From positions 1 through 64,000 of the forward strand of contig NZ_KZ626842.1 in the NCBI RefSeq assembly GCF_002911015.1: DNA of 64,000 bases, written 5' to 3'. Positions 62,972-64,000 of this stretch are shown here, piece after piece; the first letter of the stretch is position 1, and the number at the start of each line of letters is the position of its first letter. The translations under genes and the position numbers were made by a program. The notes beneath the pieces are model-generated. The model saw nothing but the letters and a program-made list of their open reading frames with translations. It was not told the DNA's origin and made no database searches. This DNA comes from Streptomyces populi (GTDB lineage: Bacteria; Actinomycetota; Actinomycetes; Streptomycetales; Streptomycetaceae).

Positions 62972-64000
62972 ATGCGATGGACCCGGCGCCTGCGCCTGTG
63001 CACGGCGGGGCTGGTGACAGCGTCCGCGCTGTTCGCCCTGCCCACCGCACGGGCCGCCGAGCCGCGCGACGGCCAACTCACCGACCTGGTCAATCCGTTC
63101 ATCGGAACGCAGAACGAGGGCAACACCTACCCCGGCGCCGCCGTGCCCTTCGGCATGGTGCAGTTCTCCCCGGACACCGGCCACAACACCGGCTACGACC
63201 ACTCCCAGAACCACGTCCGCGGCTTCTCCCTCGTCCATCTCTCGGGCGTCGGCTGCGGCCTCGGCGGCGACCTGCCCGTCCTGCCCACGACGGGGGACAT
63301 CACCCGGACGGACGACGCGCAGTACGCGGCGGAGTTCGGCCACGAGACCGAGGAGGCGCACCCCGGCTACTACCGGGCGGACCTGAAGTCCGGTATCGAG
63401 GCCGAACTGACGGCCACCGCGCGCACCGGCGTCCAGCGCTACACCTTCCCGGCCACCGACAAGGCCAACGTGCTGCTGAACGCCGGGCAGTCGCTGCACA
63501 GGACACTGGCCACGAAGGTCGAGATCCTCGACGACCACACCGTCCGCACGGCGATCACCGGCAGCGGCTTCTGCCAGGCCACCAAGCCCTACACGGTGTA
63601 CACGATCACCCGCTTCGACCGGCCGTTCACCACCGCGGGCACCTGGAACGGGGACACCGTCACCGGTGCCAGGGAGGCGACCGGCACCACCGGGCGCACC
63701 GGGGCCTTCGTGCGCTTCGACACCACCGAGGACCGCACGGTCGAGGCGACCACCGCGCTCTCGTACGTGGACGCCCGCGGCGCGGCCGTCAACCTCCACG
63801 CCGAGGGCGGCCGTTCCTTCGACGCGGTGCGCTCCGCCGCGCGCCGCGCCTGGGAGGACCGGCTCGACGACGTGCGCGCGCGGGGCGGCACCGACACCCT
63901 GCGCCGCACCTTCTACTCGTCGCTCTACCGTTCCTTCCTCGCGCCCAACATCGGCAGTGACGCCGACGGCCGCTACACCGGCTGGGACCAGCGGATCCAC
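62972..64000 (+). CDS. Secreted GH92 alpha-mannosidase (partial, runs off right edge)
   Basis: 343 codons are open to the edge. A signal peptide, MRWTRRLRLCTAGLVTASAL to about ARA-A (residue 28), is followed by LVNPFIGTQNEGNTYPGAAV and PFGMVQFSPDTG. HLSGVGCGLGGDLPVLPTTG and, later, TLRRTFYSSLYRSFLAPNIG match GH92 exo-alpha-1,2-mannosidases. CCGGAGG stands 8 nt before ATG 62972. It would trim mannose from N-glycan or yeast-mannan type substrates outside the cell. Three LacI-type operators upstream fit sugar induction. The catalytic acids lie beyond the window. Confidence 0.92.
   Translation, partial: MRWTRRLRLCTAGLVTASALFALPTARAAEPRDGQLTDLVNPFIGTQNEGNTYPGAAVPFGMVQFSPDTGHNTGYDHSQNHVRGFSLVHLSGVGCGLGGDLPVLPTTGDITRTDDAQYAAEFGHETEEAHPGYYRADLKSGIEAELTATARTGVQRYTFPATDKANVLLNAGQSLHRTLATKVEILDDHTVRTAITGSGFCQATKPYTVYTITRFDRPFTTAGTWNGDTVTGAREATGTTGRTGAFVRFDTTEDRTVEATTALSYVDARGAAVNLHAEGGRSFDAVRSAARRAWEDRLDDVRARGGTDTLRRTFYSSLYRSFLAPNIGSDADGRYTGWDQRIH

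Overview
The window reads as Streptomyces (or a very close actinomycete). G+C is uniformly high, with strong G/C preference at third codon positions and many GTG starts and ATGA/GTGA gene overlaps. The panD, gnd, glgA/glgC and Rpf-LysM-M23 genes are of Streptomyces type. No tRNA, rRNA or CRISPR array was seen.

Region 1 (about 1-22.4 kb) is a nonribosomal peptide synthetase (NRPS) gene cluster. A divergent NRPS gene runs off the left edge. The rightward operon then encodes a C-PCP protein, a type II thioesterase, a SyrP-like Fe(II)/2-oxoglutarate hydroxylase, a PhpK-like cobalamin radical-SAM enzyme, A-PCP (Gln-type code), C-A-PCP (Gln-type code), a second thioesterase, an A-PCP with Thr-type code behind a degenerate N-terminal region, MbtH, an FkbM methyltransferase, a cytochrome P450, a free-standing A domain with an unusual code, a PCP-C protein and a nitric oxide synthase. 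Most genes are coupled by 4-nt overlaps. Modules are split over many small proteins, so loading in trans must be common. Nitric oxide synthase, P450, hydroxylase and radical-SAM enzyme together predict a heavily modified, possibly nitrogen-oxidised, Gln/Thr-containing peptide. I do not recognise the product. A two-domain rhodanese and katG follow.

Region 2 (25.0-46.1 kb) lies between two approximately 264-bp direct repeats about 20.82 kb apart. Each repeat contains a copy of the promoter and first ten codons of panD, then an in-frame TAG. A shorter third copy is the 5' end of the intact panD at 51.78 kb. I infer that panD is the attachment gene for a tandem array of integrated islands, each bringing a replacement panD start. 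The island carries a FUSC membrane protein, a formaldehyde dehydrogenase-type Zn-ADH, a membrane protein of unknown function, a UvrA paralogue, a PucR/CdaR regulator, and a proteostasis operon: dnaK-grpE-cbpA-type dnaJ-cbpM-like-clpB-thioredoxin-ZnF_UBP-(cNMP domain/thioredoxin reductase-like fusion). Remnants of hsp20 and of an ScfR/RamB-type regulator follow. The content recalls the mobile heat-resistance/protein-quality-control islands of proteobacteria.

Region 3 (46.1-51.8 kb) is a second, decayed island: an AbiEii-type nucleotidyltransferase pair, two abutting IS5-type elements with inactivated transposases, a methyltransferase, a third transposase remnant and a 3'-truncated FKBP gene.

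Region 4 (51.8-64 kb) looks like resident chromosome: panD, a GNAT protein, an Asp/Glu-racemase-like protein, a proline-rich protein, a zinc ribbon, gnd, a secreted Rpf-LysM-M23 cell-wall hydrolase, a DMT transporter, an FhuF-type 2Fe-2S protein, glgA/glgM and glgC, and a secreted GH92 mannosidase running off the right edge behind three LacI-type operator-like palindromes.
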